Made by a program: the position numbers and the translations under genes. Below the pieces are notes generated by a model that saw nothing but the letters and a program-made list of their open reading frames with translations, was not told the origin of the DNA and did no database searches. 18,824 bases of DNA, taken from positions 1-18,824 of the forward strand of contig CAAGFN010000131.1 in NCBI GenBank assembly GCA_900769145.1, written 5' to 3'. The DNA comes from Rikenellaceae bacterium (GTDB lineage Bacteria; Bacteroidota; Bacteroidia; Bacteroidales; UBA932). Positions 1 through 7,787 of the stretch are shown here, piece by piece (position 1 is the stretch's first letter; the number at the start of each line of letters is the position of its first letter).

Positions 1-8
1 TAATCAAT

Positions 9-53
9 TAATGTAACATAATTGTTAAATACAGAAACATTTTTGTTACATTA
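9..53. repeat. Perfect 10-bp inverted repeat in AT-rich gap
   Basis: The arms are TAATGTAACA (9-18) and TGTTACATTA (44-53), exact reverse complements separated by 25 bases. The right arm overlaps a possible promoter box (52-59). The arrangement could be a regulator binding site or a weak cruciform. AT-rich DNA produces such repeats by chance fairly easily, so its function is uncertain. Confidence 0.45.
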
Positions 54-59
54 TTTTTG
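52..59 (+). promoter_or_regulatory. Possible Bacteroidales -7 box, rightward
   Basis: TATTTTTG matches the TAnnTTTG box of Bacteroidota sigma factors. I see no TTTG at the expected 19-21 base distance upstream; the nearest TTG is at 22-24, 27 bases away. No protein gene follows on this strand. If the box is used, the transcript would run into the hairpin at 143-172. In such an AT-rich stretch the match may be chance. Confidence 0.25.
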
Positions 60-142
60 TCAATAATAAGAGAGTTTTATTGCGAAATAACAGCCTTATT
101 TTCAAAGAGTTACATAAATATAACCAGATTTGGCAAATATGA

Positions 143-180
143 GGCCCGGAACCGAGAAATCAGTTCCGGGCCAATCTTTT
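143..180. terminator. GC-rich hairpin, probable intrinsic terminator
   Basis: GGCCCGGAAC (143-152) and GTTCCGGGCC (163-172) form a perfect 10-bp stem around a 10-base loop. On the plus strand it is followed by AATCTTTT (173-180), a modest T tract. On the minus strand it lies 35 bases beyond the dipeptidase stop codon and is followed by TCATATTTG, so it can also end the leftward valS-to-dipeptidase run. It may act in both directions. The rest of the 1-207 gap holds no gene I can support. Confidence 0.7.
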
Positions 181-207
181 AGAACATTTCCAAAGAGCAT
201 CAACGAC

Positions 208-1299
208 CTACCGTGACTCCCCTGCCAATGACTGTACTTCCCTCATTACACGAATAAAATTTCCTCCTGCCACCTTCTCGATATCAGCATCAGGGTATCC
301 CCTCCTGTGCATCTCATCGAAAATAATTCCAATCTTGGAAATGTCCTCCAGCCCTTCCGGGGTGACATTGATTCCGTCAAAGTCCGAGCCGATTCCGACA
401 TGATCAATCCCCGCCACAGAGACGGCGTGATCAATATGGTCCACGACCCTCTTGTACGAAGGACGCGGCAAGGCCTCAAGTTTCTGGAGAATCTCCACCC
501 AGGCACGATACTTATCCGGGTCTGAAGGGTCAGAGATGAAACCGGACTCGACGATGTCAGCCTTGTCCTCAAGCCCGGATGCAGAAAGTACGGCCTGGAA
601 ATCATCAGAGAGGAATACGGGATAAAAATTTATCTGTATCACACCCCCGTTGGCCGCAAGAGCCCTGAGCATATCATCACTCATATTCCGCCTATGTCCG
701 GCAAGGGCACGGCAACACGAATGTGTGGACACTACAGGGGCCTTTGAACATCTGATGCAGTCATAGAAAGTATTGTCAGAGGCATGAGCCAGGTCAATTA
801 TCATCCCGAGACGGTTCATTTCGTCAACAACCCGCCTTCCGAATGGGCTGAGACCACCCCAACGCTTCCCGCAAGCAGCTGAGTCACAGATGAGATTGTC
901 AGTATTGTGGGTCAATGTCAGATAGGATACCCCGAGACGGTGAAATTCCCTGAGCAGCTGAAGACTGTCCTGCACAGGCAGCCCGTTTTCCATTCCTATG
1001 AATATGGAAGTCAGCCCATTGCGTTTGTTCTGCAAGGCTTCCTCCGGAGTTCTTGCAAGAGCCGCCATATCTCCGGCTGACTCCACGCTGTCGTGAACTG
1101 CCGCAAGCATTTTCATTGCATAAGCCGTCGCGGAGTCAGGCTCCATTGTCCCGGATGTATACAGGGCGAAGAATGCGGCATCCACATTGCCCCTGCGCAA
1201 TTTCGGAAAATCCACATGAGCAAACGGATTGTCAGCCGAGAGATTTCTCAGCCGTACGGCCTGGGACGGCGTATCGCAATGAGAATCAAGGATAAACAT
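208..1299 (-). CDS. M19 family membrane-type dipeptidase
   Basis: This 363-residue protein belongs to peptidase family M19 (renal dipeptidase type), zinc enzymes that split dipeptides. Counting from the chosen start, the metal ligands are seen in order: H7 and D9 in DSHCDTP, E104 in GMENG, H172 in DLAHAS and H193 in STHS. D306 in GIGSDFDG is the family's catalytic acid. The His-to-His spacing of 21 equals that of human renal dipeptidase, but the His-to-Asp stretch is about 44 residues longer. A TTG lies four codons upstream; the ATG at 1299 is preferred because it directly precedes the family's usual N-terminus. I see no signal peptide, so the enzyme is probably cytoplasmic. It is the last gene of the leftward run, 35 bases after the ABC-F gene. 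The exact substrate is unknown. Confidence 0.92.
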   Translation of the reverse strand: MFILDSHCDTPSQAVRLRNLSADNPFAHVDFPKLRRGNVDAAFFALYTSGTMEPDSATAYAMKMLAAVHDSVESAGDMAALARTPEEALQNKRNGLTSIFIGMENGLPVQDSLQLLREFHRLGVSYLTLTHNTDNLICDSAACGKRWGGLSPFGRRVVDEMNRLGMIIDLAHASDNTFYDCIRCSKAPVVSTHSCCRALAGHRRNMSDDMLRALAANGGVIQINFYPVFLSDDFQAVLSASGLEDKADIVESGFISDPSDPDKYRAWVEILQKLEALPRPSYKRVVDHIDHAVSVAGIDHVGIGSDFDGINVTPEGLEDISKIGIIFDEMHRRGYPDADIEKVAGGNFIRVMREVQSLAGESR

Positions 1300-1334
1300 A
1301 TAATTTAACAATTAGGGGTACACAGCCTGTACAG

Positions 1335-3266
1335 TTACTGGCCGACCTGCTCAGAAAGCTCAGCCCACTCTTCAGTCTTGGCATCAAGGTCACGCTTATG
1401 CTCCAGATAACTGCGAGTGAGTTCCATAATATCGTCATCAGGACCCGGAGAAGCCAGAATCCCCTCTATCTTCTTCATCTCCTTCTCGATCCGGTCAATC
1501 TCATTCTCCAGGAAATTGATCCTGTTGCGAATCTTCCTCTCCTCACGGGAAACAACCTTCCTGGCATTGTAAGCCTTCTGGCTCTCAGTCTCAACAACCT
1601 GCGCAACTTGCTTAGTATCAGGTGCTTTGAAGCGCCTCTCAAGCTCCTGGAGATTCTCAATTTTCCTCTCGGCGAGGAAATCCTCAATGCTGCCGAGATG
1701 CTCTTTCACCCTTCCGTCCCTGAACTCATACATCTTGTCCACCAGGCCGTCGAGGAAATCCCTGTCGTGGGAAACCACCACCAATGTCCCGTCATACTGC
1801 TTCAGGGCCTGCTTCAATATATCCTTGGAACGAATATCCATATGGTTGGTAGGCTCATCGAGAGCCAGTAGGTTGTATGGCTGGAGCATGAGACCTGCCA
1901 TACCGAGACGTGCGCGCTCTCCTCCACTCAAGACAGCCACCTTCTTGTCGATATCATCCCCCTTGAACAGGAATGCGGCAAGGATATCACGAAGTTTCGT
2001 CCTGATATCACCGGACGCAACACTCTCCAGGGTTTCCATCACCGTTAGGTTTCTGTCAATTATATCCTCTTGATTCTGAGCAAAATAGCCGATATTGACA
2101 TTGTATCCGACCTTGGCCTCTCCTGAAAGCGGAGACAACTCCCCCGTCATAACTCTCATCAATGTCGTCTTTCCCTCTCCATTCCTTCCTACCAATGCAA
2201 CCTTCTCCCCACGCCTGATTTCAATCCCGGCATCCCTGAACACTACCTTTCCCGGATAGCCGACTGTCAGGTCAATCCCCTTGAACACCACATCCCCTGA
2301 GCGTGGAGCAGGAGGAAACTTGACACAGAGTGCAGAATTGTCCGTCTCATCTATCTCAATGCGTTCCAGCTTCTCGAGAGCCTTGATTCTGGACTGTACC
2401 TGATTGGACTTCGTAGGCTTGTACCTGAATTTGTTTATGAACTCCTCAGTCTTCTCAATCATCTTCTGCTGGTTCTCGTATGCAGCCATCTGCTGCCCGA
2501 TACGTTCCTTGCGGAGTTCGATATATTTAGAGTAAGAGACCTTGTAATCGTGTATGTGTGAGGCCATTATCTCAATGGTCCTGTTCGTCACAGTATCCAG
2601 GAAACGCCTGTCATGAGATACCAGAAGTATTGAGCCCCTGTAATCCTTAAGGTAGCCCTCAAGCCATTCGATGGACTCAATGTCAAGGTGATTGGTAGGC
2701 TCGTCCAGAAGAAGGACATCCGGGTCGGCAAGAAGAATCTTCGCAAGCTCAATACGCATATTCCAGCCCTGGCTGAATGTCTCAGTAGGTCTGTCGAACT
2801 CACTGTCCTTGAATCCCAGTCCCAGCAATGTCCGCTCAGCCTTCACGCGAGGAGGCTCCGAATGCTCGACAGATAGCCTGTCATTGATTTCGTTCATCCT
2901 GGTAATCAATGACATATACTCCTGGGACTCATAGTCTTCCCTCTCCGCGAGCTGCCTTCCAATATCCTCCAGTTCATTTTCCAGCGCAGTCATCTGGGCA
3001 AAGGCCGTCATTGTCTCTTCAATGACAGTTTTCCCCCTGTGATGCTCCATTATCTGTGGAAGATAGCCGACCTCCAGATGATTAGGTTTGTCAATGTGGC
3101 CGGAAGTCGGAGACTGAAGCCCGCAAATCATCTTCATTATCGTGGACTTTCCGGCTCCGTTCTTTCCTACGAGACCGATTTTGTCGCTTTCGCTGATATG
3201 GAAATTAATGTTATCCAGCAGCGTAAAACTACCGTAAGTTACTGATATTGAATTGAGTGAAATCAT
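1335..3266 (-). CDS. ABC-F family ATPase (Uup/YdiF-like)
   Basis: This 643-residue protein has two ABC domains on one chain and no membrane segments, the ABC-F architecture. ABC-F proteins bind the ribosome and affect translation; some protect against antibiotics. Domain 1 has Walker A GKNGAGKS (34-41), signature FSQGW (164-168) and LLDEPTNHLD (186-195). Domain 2 has Walker A GRNGEGKT (360-367), signature LSGGE (446-450) and ALDEPTNHMD (468-477). The charged linker around 230-310, containing RYKPTKSNQVQSR, fits the P-site tRNA interaction motif region. A charged segment at about 570-640 looks like the C-terminal coiled coil of the Uup/YdiF group. It starts 22 bases after tatC. The length is normal for a housekeeping ABC-F. 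A resistance role cannot be inferred. Confidence 0.93.
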   Translation of the reverse strand: MISLNSISVTYGSFTLLDNINFHISESDKIGLVGKNGAGKSTIMKMICGLQSPTSGHIDKPNHLEVGYLPQIMEHHRGKTVIEETMTAFAQMTALENELEDIGRQLAEREDYESQEYMSLITRMNEINDRLSVEHSEPPRVKAERTLLGLGFKDSEFDRPTETFSQGWNMRIELAKILLADPDVLLLDEPTNHLDIESIEWLEGYLKDYRGSILLVSHDRRFLDTVTNRTIEIMASHIHDYKVSYSKYIELRKERIGQQMAAYENQQKMIEKTEEFINKFRYKPTKSNQVQSRIKALEKLERIEIDETDNSALCVKFPPAPRSGDVVFKGIDLTVGYPGKVVFRDAGIEIRRGEKVALVGRNGEGKTTLMRVMTGELSPLSGEAKVGYNVNIGYFAQNQEDIIDRNLTVMETLESVASGDIRTKLRDILAAFLFKGDDIDKKVAVLSGGERARLGMAGLMLQPYNLLALDEPTNHMDIRSKDILKQALKQYDGTLVVVSHDRDFLDGLVDKMYEFRDGRVKEHLGSIEDFLAERKIENLQELERRFKAPDTKQVAQVVETESQKAYNARKVVSREERKIRNRINFLENEIDRIEKEMKKIEGILASPGPDDDIMELTRSYLEHKRDLDAKTEEWAELSEQVGQ

Positions 3267-3288
3267 CTCCGAAGATTACTAACGACAA

Positions 3289-4032
3289 CTATTTCCTCAC
3301 GCACACCAATACGCTAAGCTCATAAAGGAGATATAGAGGTGCTGCTGCAATGAGCATTGAGAACGGATCGGCAGGAGTGATGATTGCCGCCACAACCAGA
3401 ATGGCGACTGAGGCATGCTTACGGTATTTCTTCAGTGTTTCCCGCGTCACAATCCCCATATTGGAAAGAATAGCTATGAGCACCGGAAACTCGAATACGA
3501 TTCCGAAGAGAATCACCATCGAGGAAAACATTGAAATATAGGAGTTCAATGTGATGGTATTCGCGATTGTATCGCTGACCGTGTAGTCTTGAAAGAAGGA
3601 GAGTGTTACCGGAAAAATCAGGCAGAAACCGGTAGCGACGCCAGTGTAGAAAAGCAGGGCGGAACCGAGAAATGCCTTCCTTACCGAGCGCATCTCGTTT
3701 TCATACAAGGCCGGAGCTATAAATTTCCAAAATTCGTAAATCACGTATGGAAAGGCGATTACGAACCCGCATATACAGGAAACCTTGAGGTGCACGAAAA
3801 ACTGGGCAGAGATTTCCGTATTGATGAGCTGCATGGAGACACCCCCTCCAAGAATCTTGTACAGGAAGAAATCCGGACGGCTTGGCGCCAGAATTATCTT
3901 CTCGAAAAGAAAGTTCTTGAAGCAGAACAATACTACACTCAAAAGGACTATCGAAAGTGCCGAACGGAACAATGTTCCCCTCAGCACATCCAGATGATCC
4001 CAGAAACTCATTTCTACAGTCTCTTCGCTCAC
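3289..4032 (-). CDS. tatC: Sec-independent protein translocase TatC
   Basis: TatC is the inner-membrane receptor for twin-arginine signal peptides and works with TatA to export folded proteins. The 247 residues contain about six hydrophobic segments. Family landmarks are FWDHLDVLR (10-18), EFWKFIAPALYENEMR (100-115), FEFPV (180-184) and ITPADPFS (218-225). The acidic residue equivalent to E. coli Glu103 is kept (in ENEMR), while the position matching Glu15 in HLxELR appears to be valine. The start chosen is a GTG at 4030-4032 that directly abuts the tatA TAG stop. An ATG seven codons downstream (4009-4011) is an alternative and would give 240 residues. The family call is secure and the start moderately so. 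Confidence 0.93.
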   Translation of the reverse strand: MSEETVEMSFWDHLDVLRGTLFRSALSIVLLSVVLFCFKNFLFEKIILAPSRPDFFLYKILGGGVSMQLINTEISAQFFVHLKVSCICGFVIAFPYVIYEFWKFIAPALYENEMRSVRKAFLGSALLFYTGVATGFCLIFPVTLSFFQDYTVSDTIANTITLNSYISMFSSMVILFGIVFEFPVLIAILSNMGIVTRETLKKYRKHASVAILVVAAIITPADPFSMLIAAAPLYLLYELSVLVCVRK

Positions 4033-4227
4033 CTATTTCTTTATTTCTGAATCAATATCCTCGATTTCCTTCTCGACATCCTTAATCCCGTCTTTGAAGC
4101 TCTTGATTCCCTTGCCGATACCGTGCATCAGCTCTGGAATCTTTCTTCCTCCGAACAGTAGGAGAATTACCAATGCGATGATGACAACTTCCCAGCCACC
4201 AACGATTCCAAGCGGAACTATCAACAT
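4033..4227 (-). CDS. tatA: Twin-arginine translocase subunit TatA
   Basis: This 64-residue protein has the whole TatA pattern: a short N-terminal membrane helix (about residues 3-25), the FGGRKIPELMHGIGKG hinge and amphipathic helix (about 26-48), then a short acidic and lysine-rich tail. TatA oligomers form the passage for folded Tat substrates. A TTG lies three codons upstream; the ATG at 4225-4227 is preferred because it gives a normal short N-terminus before the helix. It lies 24 bases after the thioesterase gene and its stop touches the tatC start, so the two are very likely translated together. No tatB-like gene is present in the window, as expected for minimal TatA/TatC systems. Confidence 0.93.
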   Translation of the reverse strand: MLIVPLGIVGGWEVVIIALVILLLFGGRKIPELMHGIGKGIKSFKDGIKDVEKEIEDIDSEIKK

Positions 4228-4251
4228 GATTATCAAATATTTATGTGTTAA

Positions 4252-4665
4252 TTATCTGTCATTTATCCTGGCTGCGAGGATCTCTGTGAATTTTGCCGGG
4301 CAGGCAACAGGCCGCCCTGTCACCTTGTCCAGAAATCCTATAGTCACGACACCTTCTGCGCAAAGGACACCGTCCTGATTGTAAACCTCTTCCCTGATGG
4401 GAAGTTTCGCCAGAGGCACCTTGTCAATCATACAGGCAACCCTCAGGACGTCTCCCATCTTCGCAGAATGCTTGTACTTGCAGGTTACCGAGACTACCGG
4501 CATCACAACTCCGTCAGCTTCAATGGCTTCAATCGGATATCCCAGGTCAATGAGCATCTCCGTCCTGGCACACTCGAAATACCTGATATAATTCGAGTGA
4601 TGCACAATGGCCATCTGGTCAGTCTCGTAATACCTTACGGGTATATTGGTTTCAAAATAATACAT
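4252..4665 (-). CDS. Hotdog-fold acyl-CoA thioesterase (YbgC/FadM-like)
   Basis: This 137-residue single-domain protein belongs to the 4-hydroxybenzoyl-CoA thioesterase (4HBT) superfamily, whose members hydrolyse acyl-CoA or acyl-ACP thioesters. The N-terminal block RYYETDQMAIVHHSNYIRYF (11-30) matches the family pattern YxxTDxxGxVxHxxYxxxxE, with the probable catalytic acid at D16. The glycine usual in that pattern is alanine here (A19). The strand-rich remainder and length are normal. It lies 11 bases after valS and 24 before tatA. Substrate chain length cannot be told from sequence. In proteobacteria YbgC accompanies the tol-pal genes, which are not seen here, so its pathway role is open. 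Confidence 0.87.
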   Translation of the reverse strand: MYYFETNIPVRYYETDQMAIVHHSNYIRYFECARTEMLIDLGYPIEAIEADGVVMPVVSVTCKYKHSAKMGDVLRVACMIDKVPLAKLPIREEVYNQDGVLCAEGVVTIGFLDKVTGRPVACPAKFTEILAARINDR

Positions 4666-4676
4666 AACCTATTGAT

Positions 4677-7331
4677 TTACAGGTTCCTCAGAGCCTTGAG
4701 CTGGGACTCGTAGCCCTCAATCTTGGACAGCGAATCAGCCTCCTTCTTCCTCTCCATAGCCACGACCTTCTCAGGAGCATGTGCAACGAAACTCTCATTG
4801 GAAAGTTTCTTGCGTACACTTTCAAGGAACTTCTTCTGATATTCAAGTTCCGCCTCAATCTTTGCAATCTCCTCAGCCACATTGACTTTACCATTGAGAG
4901 GAACGTACATCTCCACAGTGCGTATCATCTGGGAAACGCCCTCGGCAGTAGCCCCGAAATCTTCCACAATTGCAGCGTCGCTGATATTGGCCAGCTTGAT
5001 TATCACAGGCAACATCTTTTCCGGGAAGGCACCCTTGAACTTGACCTCAAGAGCTTCCTTAGGAGAGATATTCTTCTGCTGCCTGATGCCCCTCAGAGCA
5101 TTTACAGCCTCCTCGGCAAGTTCAAAATCATTGATGAGAGCCTTGTCCCAAGGTCCTGCGACAGGTGTCCTCGCGAACATGATTGTCTCGTTCTCCCCTC
5201 TCTCCGCCATATCATGCCAGAGTTCCTCGGTAATGAACGGCATCACAGGGTGAATCATCTTGAGAAGCGACTCGAAGAATCCGAGCGTGGCATTGTACGT
5301 AGTCTCGTCAATCGCCTGGCCATAAGCAGGTTTCACAAGTTCGAGATACCAGGAGCAATAGTCGTCCCAGAAGAGTTTGTAGATACTCATGAGGGCATCT
5401 GAAATCCTGAACTTGGAATAGTGGTCCTCGACTGTCTCAATAGTAGAATTGAGTTTGGAGCGGAACCACTCGACGGCAATGGCGCAGGCCTCCGGCTGGC
5501 TGGCGGAACTATCTACAGTCCAGCCTTTTACGAGCCTGTATGAGTTCCATATTTTGCCACAGAAATTCCTGCCCTGCTCAACCTGCGACTCATCGTAGAA
5601 AATGTCATTGCCGGCCGATGCACAGAGGAGCATTCCTATACGCACAGCATCAGCACCGTATTTTGCGATGAGGTCAAGCGGGTCTGGTGAGTTGCCCAAT
5701 GTCTTGGACATCTTCCTGCCGAGCTTGTCGCGCACGATACCGGTCAGGTAAACATTGCTGAAAGGCTCTTTTCCCATAAACTCGTCTCCGGCCATGACCA
5801 TCCTGGCAATCCAGAAGAAGAGGATGTCCGGTCCTGAAACCAGGTCATTGGTAGGATAATAGTATGCGAGGTCTTTGTTCGGCTCAAGCTCAGGATGTCC
5901 CGGCTTGTGCGAGTCGAATACGGAAATAGGCCATAGCCATGAGGAGAACCAGGTATCGAGGACATCCTCGTCCTGACGGAGCTGCGAAGCCTCGATTGAA
6001 GGATTAATCTTCCTCGCCGCCTCAAGTGCGGCTTCAGGTGTAGCCTCTACAACATATTGTCCATCAGGAAGATAGTATGCAGGAATGCGCTGTCCCCACC
6101 AAAGCTGGCGGCTGATGCACCAGTCCTTCACCGTCTCCATCCAATGCCTGTATGTATTCCTGTATTTGTCCGGAATAAGCTTCACTTTTCCGCTTTCGAC
6201 TGACTCGAGTGCCATCCCTGCGAGTTCACCCATCTTGAGGAACCACTGGGTGGAGAGTCTCGGCTCAATGACAGCATTGGTGCGCTCGGAGTAACCGATT
6301 GGAGAAATGTATTCCTCCACTTTCTCAAGGCAGCCGGCCTCCTGAAGCATCTTCTCGATTTTCTTCCTGGCCACGAACCTGTCCTCTCCCACGAGAATCT
6401 GTGCCTTCTCGTTCAATTTTCCGTGGTCGTCAATGATATCAGTGACAGGAAGATTGTGCCTGAGGCCGATTTCGTAGTCATTGATATCGTGGGCCGGGGT
6501 GACCTTGAGGCATCCGGTACCGAATCCTATCTCGACGTAAGAATCCTCAATGATAGGTATTTCCTTGTTAATCAACGGGATAAGAACCTTCTTACCCTTG
6601 AGCCAATGATAACGTTCATCATCCGGATTGATGCTGACAGCAGCATCTGCCATAATGGTCTCAGGCCTTGTGGTAGCCACAATGATGTATTTGTCGGTGC
6701 GGTTTCCGTTACCGCCTGAAACATAGTAGCGCAGATGGTAGAAATGGCTCTTGGTATCCTTGTGTACAACCTCCTCGTCGCTGACGGCCGTGTGTCCCTC
6801 AGGATCCCAGTTCACCATTCTCACGCCCCTGTATATCCAACCCTTCTTATAGAAATATACGAAGGTATTGATTACCGCCTCAGTAAGGTCAGGGTCCATT
6901 GTAAACTTGGTCCTGTCCCAGTCACAGGACGCACCAAGCTTGCGTAGCTGGCTCAGGATAATCCCGCCATGTTCCTCTTTCCATTCCCAGGCATATTTGA
7001 GAAACTCCTCCCTGGTAAGGTCTTCCTTGCTGATGCCCTGCGCCTTCAGCCTTGCGACCACCTTGCTCTCCGTAGCAATGGAGGCATGGTCAGTACCCGG
7101 AATCCAGCAGGCGTTCTTGCCGTCCATCCTGGCCTTCCTGACAAGCACGTCATTGAGAGTATTGTTGAGCACGTGGCCCATATGAAGTATTCCCGTCACG
7201 TTAGGCGGCGGAATGACGATTGTATAAGGTTCCCTCTCATCCGGTTCCGAATGAAAGAACTTCTGTTCCAGCCACCAGGCATACCACTTGTCTTCAACCT
7301 TTGACGGATCGTATTTTGCCGAAAGTTCCAT
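4677..7331 (-). CDS. valS: Valyl-tRNA synthetase
   Basis: This 884-residue class I aminoacyl-tRNA synthetase charges tRNA-Val with valine. The HIGH motif appears as HMGH (50-53) after PPPNVTG, and the KMSKS loop as KMSKT (540-544). The CP1 editing domain lies around 200-350 and carries ATTRPETIMADAAV. The block CISRQLWWGQRIPAYY (405-420) is typical of ValS rather than IleS or LeuS. The last 70 or so residues are a charged helical hairpin, the tRNA-contacting C-terminal arm of ValS. Length is normal. It heads the leftward run and starts 120 bases from the divergent DUF3467 gene. Confidence 0.98.
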   Translation of the reverse strand: MELSAKYDPSKVEDKWYAWWLEQKFFHSEPDEREPYTIVIPPPNVTGILHMGHVLNNTLNDVLVRKARMDGKNACWIPGTDHASIATESKVVARLKAQGISKEDLTREEFLKYAWEWKEEHGGIILSQLRKLGASCDWDRTKFTMDPDLTEAVINTFVYFYKKGWIYRGVRMVNWDPEGHTAVSDEEVVHKDTKSHFYHLRYYVSGGNGNRTDKYIIVATTRPETIMADAAVSINPDDERYHWLKGKKVLIPLINKEIPIIEDSYVEIGFGTGCLKVTPAHDINDYEIGLRHNLPVTDIIDDHGKLNEKAQILVGEDRFVARKKIEKMLQEAGCLEKVEEYISPIGYSERTNAVIEPRLSTQWFLKMGELAGMALESVESGKVKLIPDKYRNTYRHWMETVKDWCISRQLWWGQRIPAYYLPDGQYVVEATPEAALEAARKINPSIEASQLRQDEDVLDTWFSSWLWPISVFDSHKPGHPELEPNKDLAYYYPTNDLVSGPDILFFWIARMVMAGDEFMGKEPFSNVYLTGIVRDKLGRKMSKTLGNSPDPLDLIAKYGADAVRIGMLLCASAGNDIFYDESQVEQGRNFCGKIWNSYRLVKGWTVDSSASQPEACAIAVEWFRSKLNSTIETVEDHYSKFRISDALMSIYKLFWDDYCSWYLELVKPAYGQAIDETTYNATLGFFESLLKMIHPVMPFITEELWHDMAERGENETIMFARTPVAGPWDKALINDFELAEEAVNALRGIRQQKNISPKEALEVKFKGAFPEKMLPVIIKLANISDAAIVEDFGATAEGVSQMIRTVEMYVPLNGKVNVAEEIAKIEAELEYQKKFLESVRKKLSNESFVAHAPEKVVAMERKKEADSLSKIEGYESQLKALRNL

Positions 7332-7381
7332 ATATAATTACAATTTCGTCCGACGCACGGACTTATAAATCCAATATTCTA

Positions 7382-7389
7382 CAAATATA
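7382..7389 (-). promoter_or_regulatory. Likely -7 box for the valS run
   Basis: Read leftward the site is TATATTTG, an exact TAnnTTTG match, 51 bases before the valS ATG. I see no clean TTTG at 19-21 bases upstream. A small inverted repeat (GTCCG 7348-7352, CGGAC 7358-7362) would lie in the leader. Nothing resembles a T-box. Confidence 0.5.
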
Positions 7390-7413
7390 GTCATTTTTCC
7401 TGAAAAATTTTCG

Positions 7414-7421
7414 TAATTTTG
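7414..7421 (+). promoter_or_regulatory. Likely -7 box for DUF3467-kdsC-maf
   Basis: TAATTTTG matches TAnnTTTG and stands 30 bases before the ATG at 7452, the right distance for a short leader. The upstream -33 element is weak: only a T run at 7394-7398. It faces away from the valS box in the same 120-base gap. Confidence 0.5.
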
Positions 7422-7451
7422 TGGAAACATAAACACAATCATTGACTCATT

Positions 7452-7787
7452 ATGGAAAACGATAACAATAAGCAGCAGCTCAGCCTTGAGCTCAAACCAG
7501 AGGTTGCCAAGGGCACTTATTCAAATCTTGCAATCATCACCCATTCCCACAGCGAGTTCATCATTGACTTCGCCACAATGCTGCCGGGACTTCCGAAACC
7601 GGACATCACCAACAGAATCGTGATGACACCGGAGCACGCCAAGAGGCTGATGTCCGCATTGATTGACAACATCTCCAAGTACGAAACCAATTTCGGACCT
7701 ATTGACATGGGCGGGAGAAGTCCACAGAAAGAGAACACCTTCAATCTCGGAGACTTCACTCCATTTACCGGCGGCAAAAAATCCTGA
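7452..7787 (+). CDS. DUF3467 domain protein
   Basis: This 111-residue protein is recognised as the small DUF3467 family, common in Bacteroidota and of unknown function. The conserved middle runs from YSNLAIITHSHSEFIIDFA (about 23-41) through MTPEHAKRLMSALIDNISKYE (about 58-78). The C-terminal part is polar and glycine-rich, probably disordered. No signal peptide or membrane segment is seen, so it is probably cytoplasmic. Its stop overlaps the kdsC start by one base (TGATG), which suggests translational coupling with the Kdo phosphatase gene. The neighbourhood does not establish a function. Confidence 0.88.
   Translation: MENDNNKQQLSLELKPEVAKGTYSNLAIITHSHSEFIIDFATMLPGLPKPDITNRIVMTPEHAKRLMSALIDNISKYETNFGPIDMGGRSPQKENTFNLGDFTPFTGGKKS

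Noticed and set aside
540..580. Defence island, mobile element or CRISPR content anywhere in the window
   Set aside because: No transposase, integrase, direct-repeat array or defence domain was seen on either strand; the coordinates given are only a placeholder for the whole window.
1318..1332. GTACA/TGTAC inverted repeat between the ABC-F and dipeptidase genes
   Set aside because: The stem is five base pairs with no T tract, too weak to call a terminator or operator.
1398..1871. Open frame of 157 codons opposite the ABC-F gene
   Set aside because: It is antisense to the conserved second ATPase domain, leucine-rich as expected for a shadow frame, and has no start context.
4779..5402. Long open frame of 207 codons opposite valS
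   Set aside because: It lies fully inside a conserved valS region on the other strand; composition looks like a codon shadow and no domain is recognisable.
7332..7451. T-box or other riboswitch ahead of valS
   Set aside because: The 120-base gap has only a 5-bp inverted repeat, no T-box sequence and no terminator; T-boxes are also not typical of this phylum.
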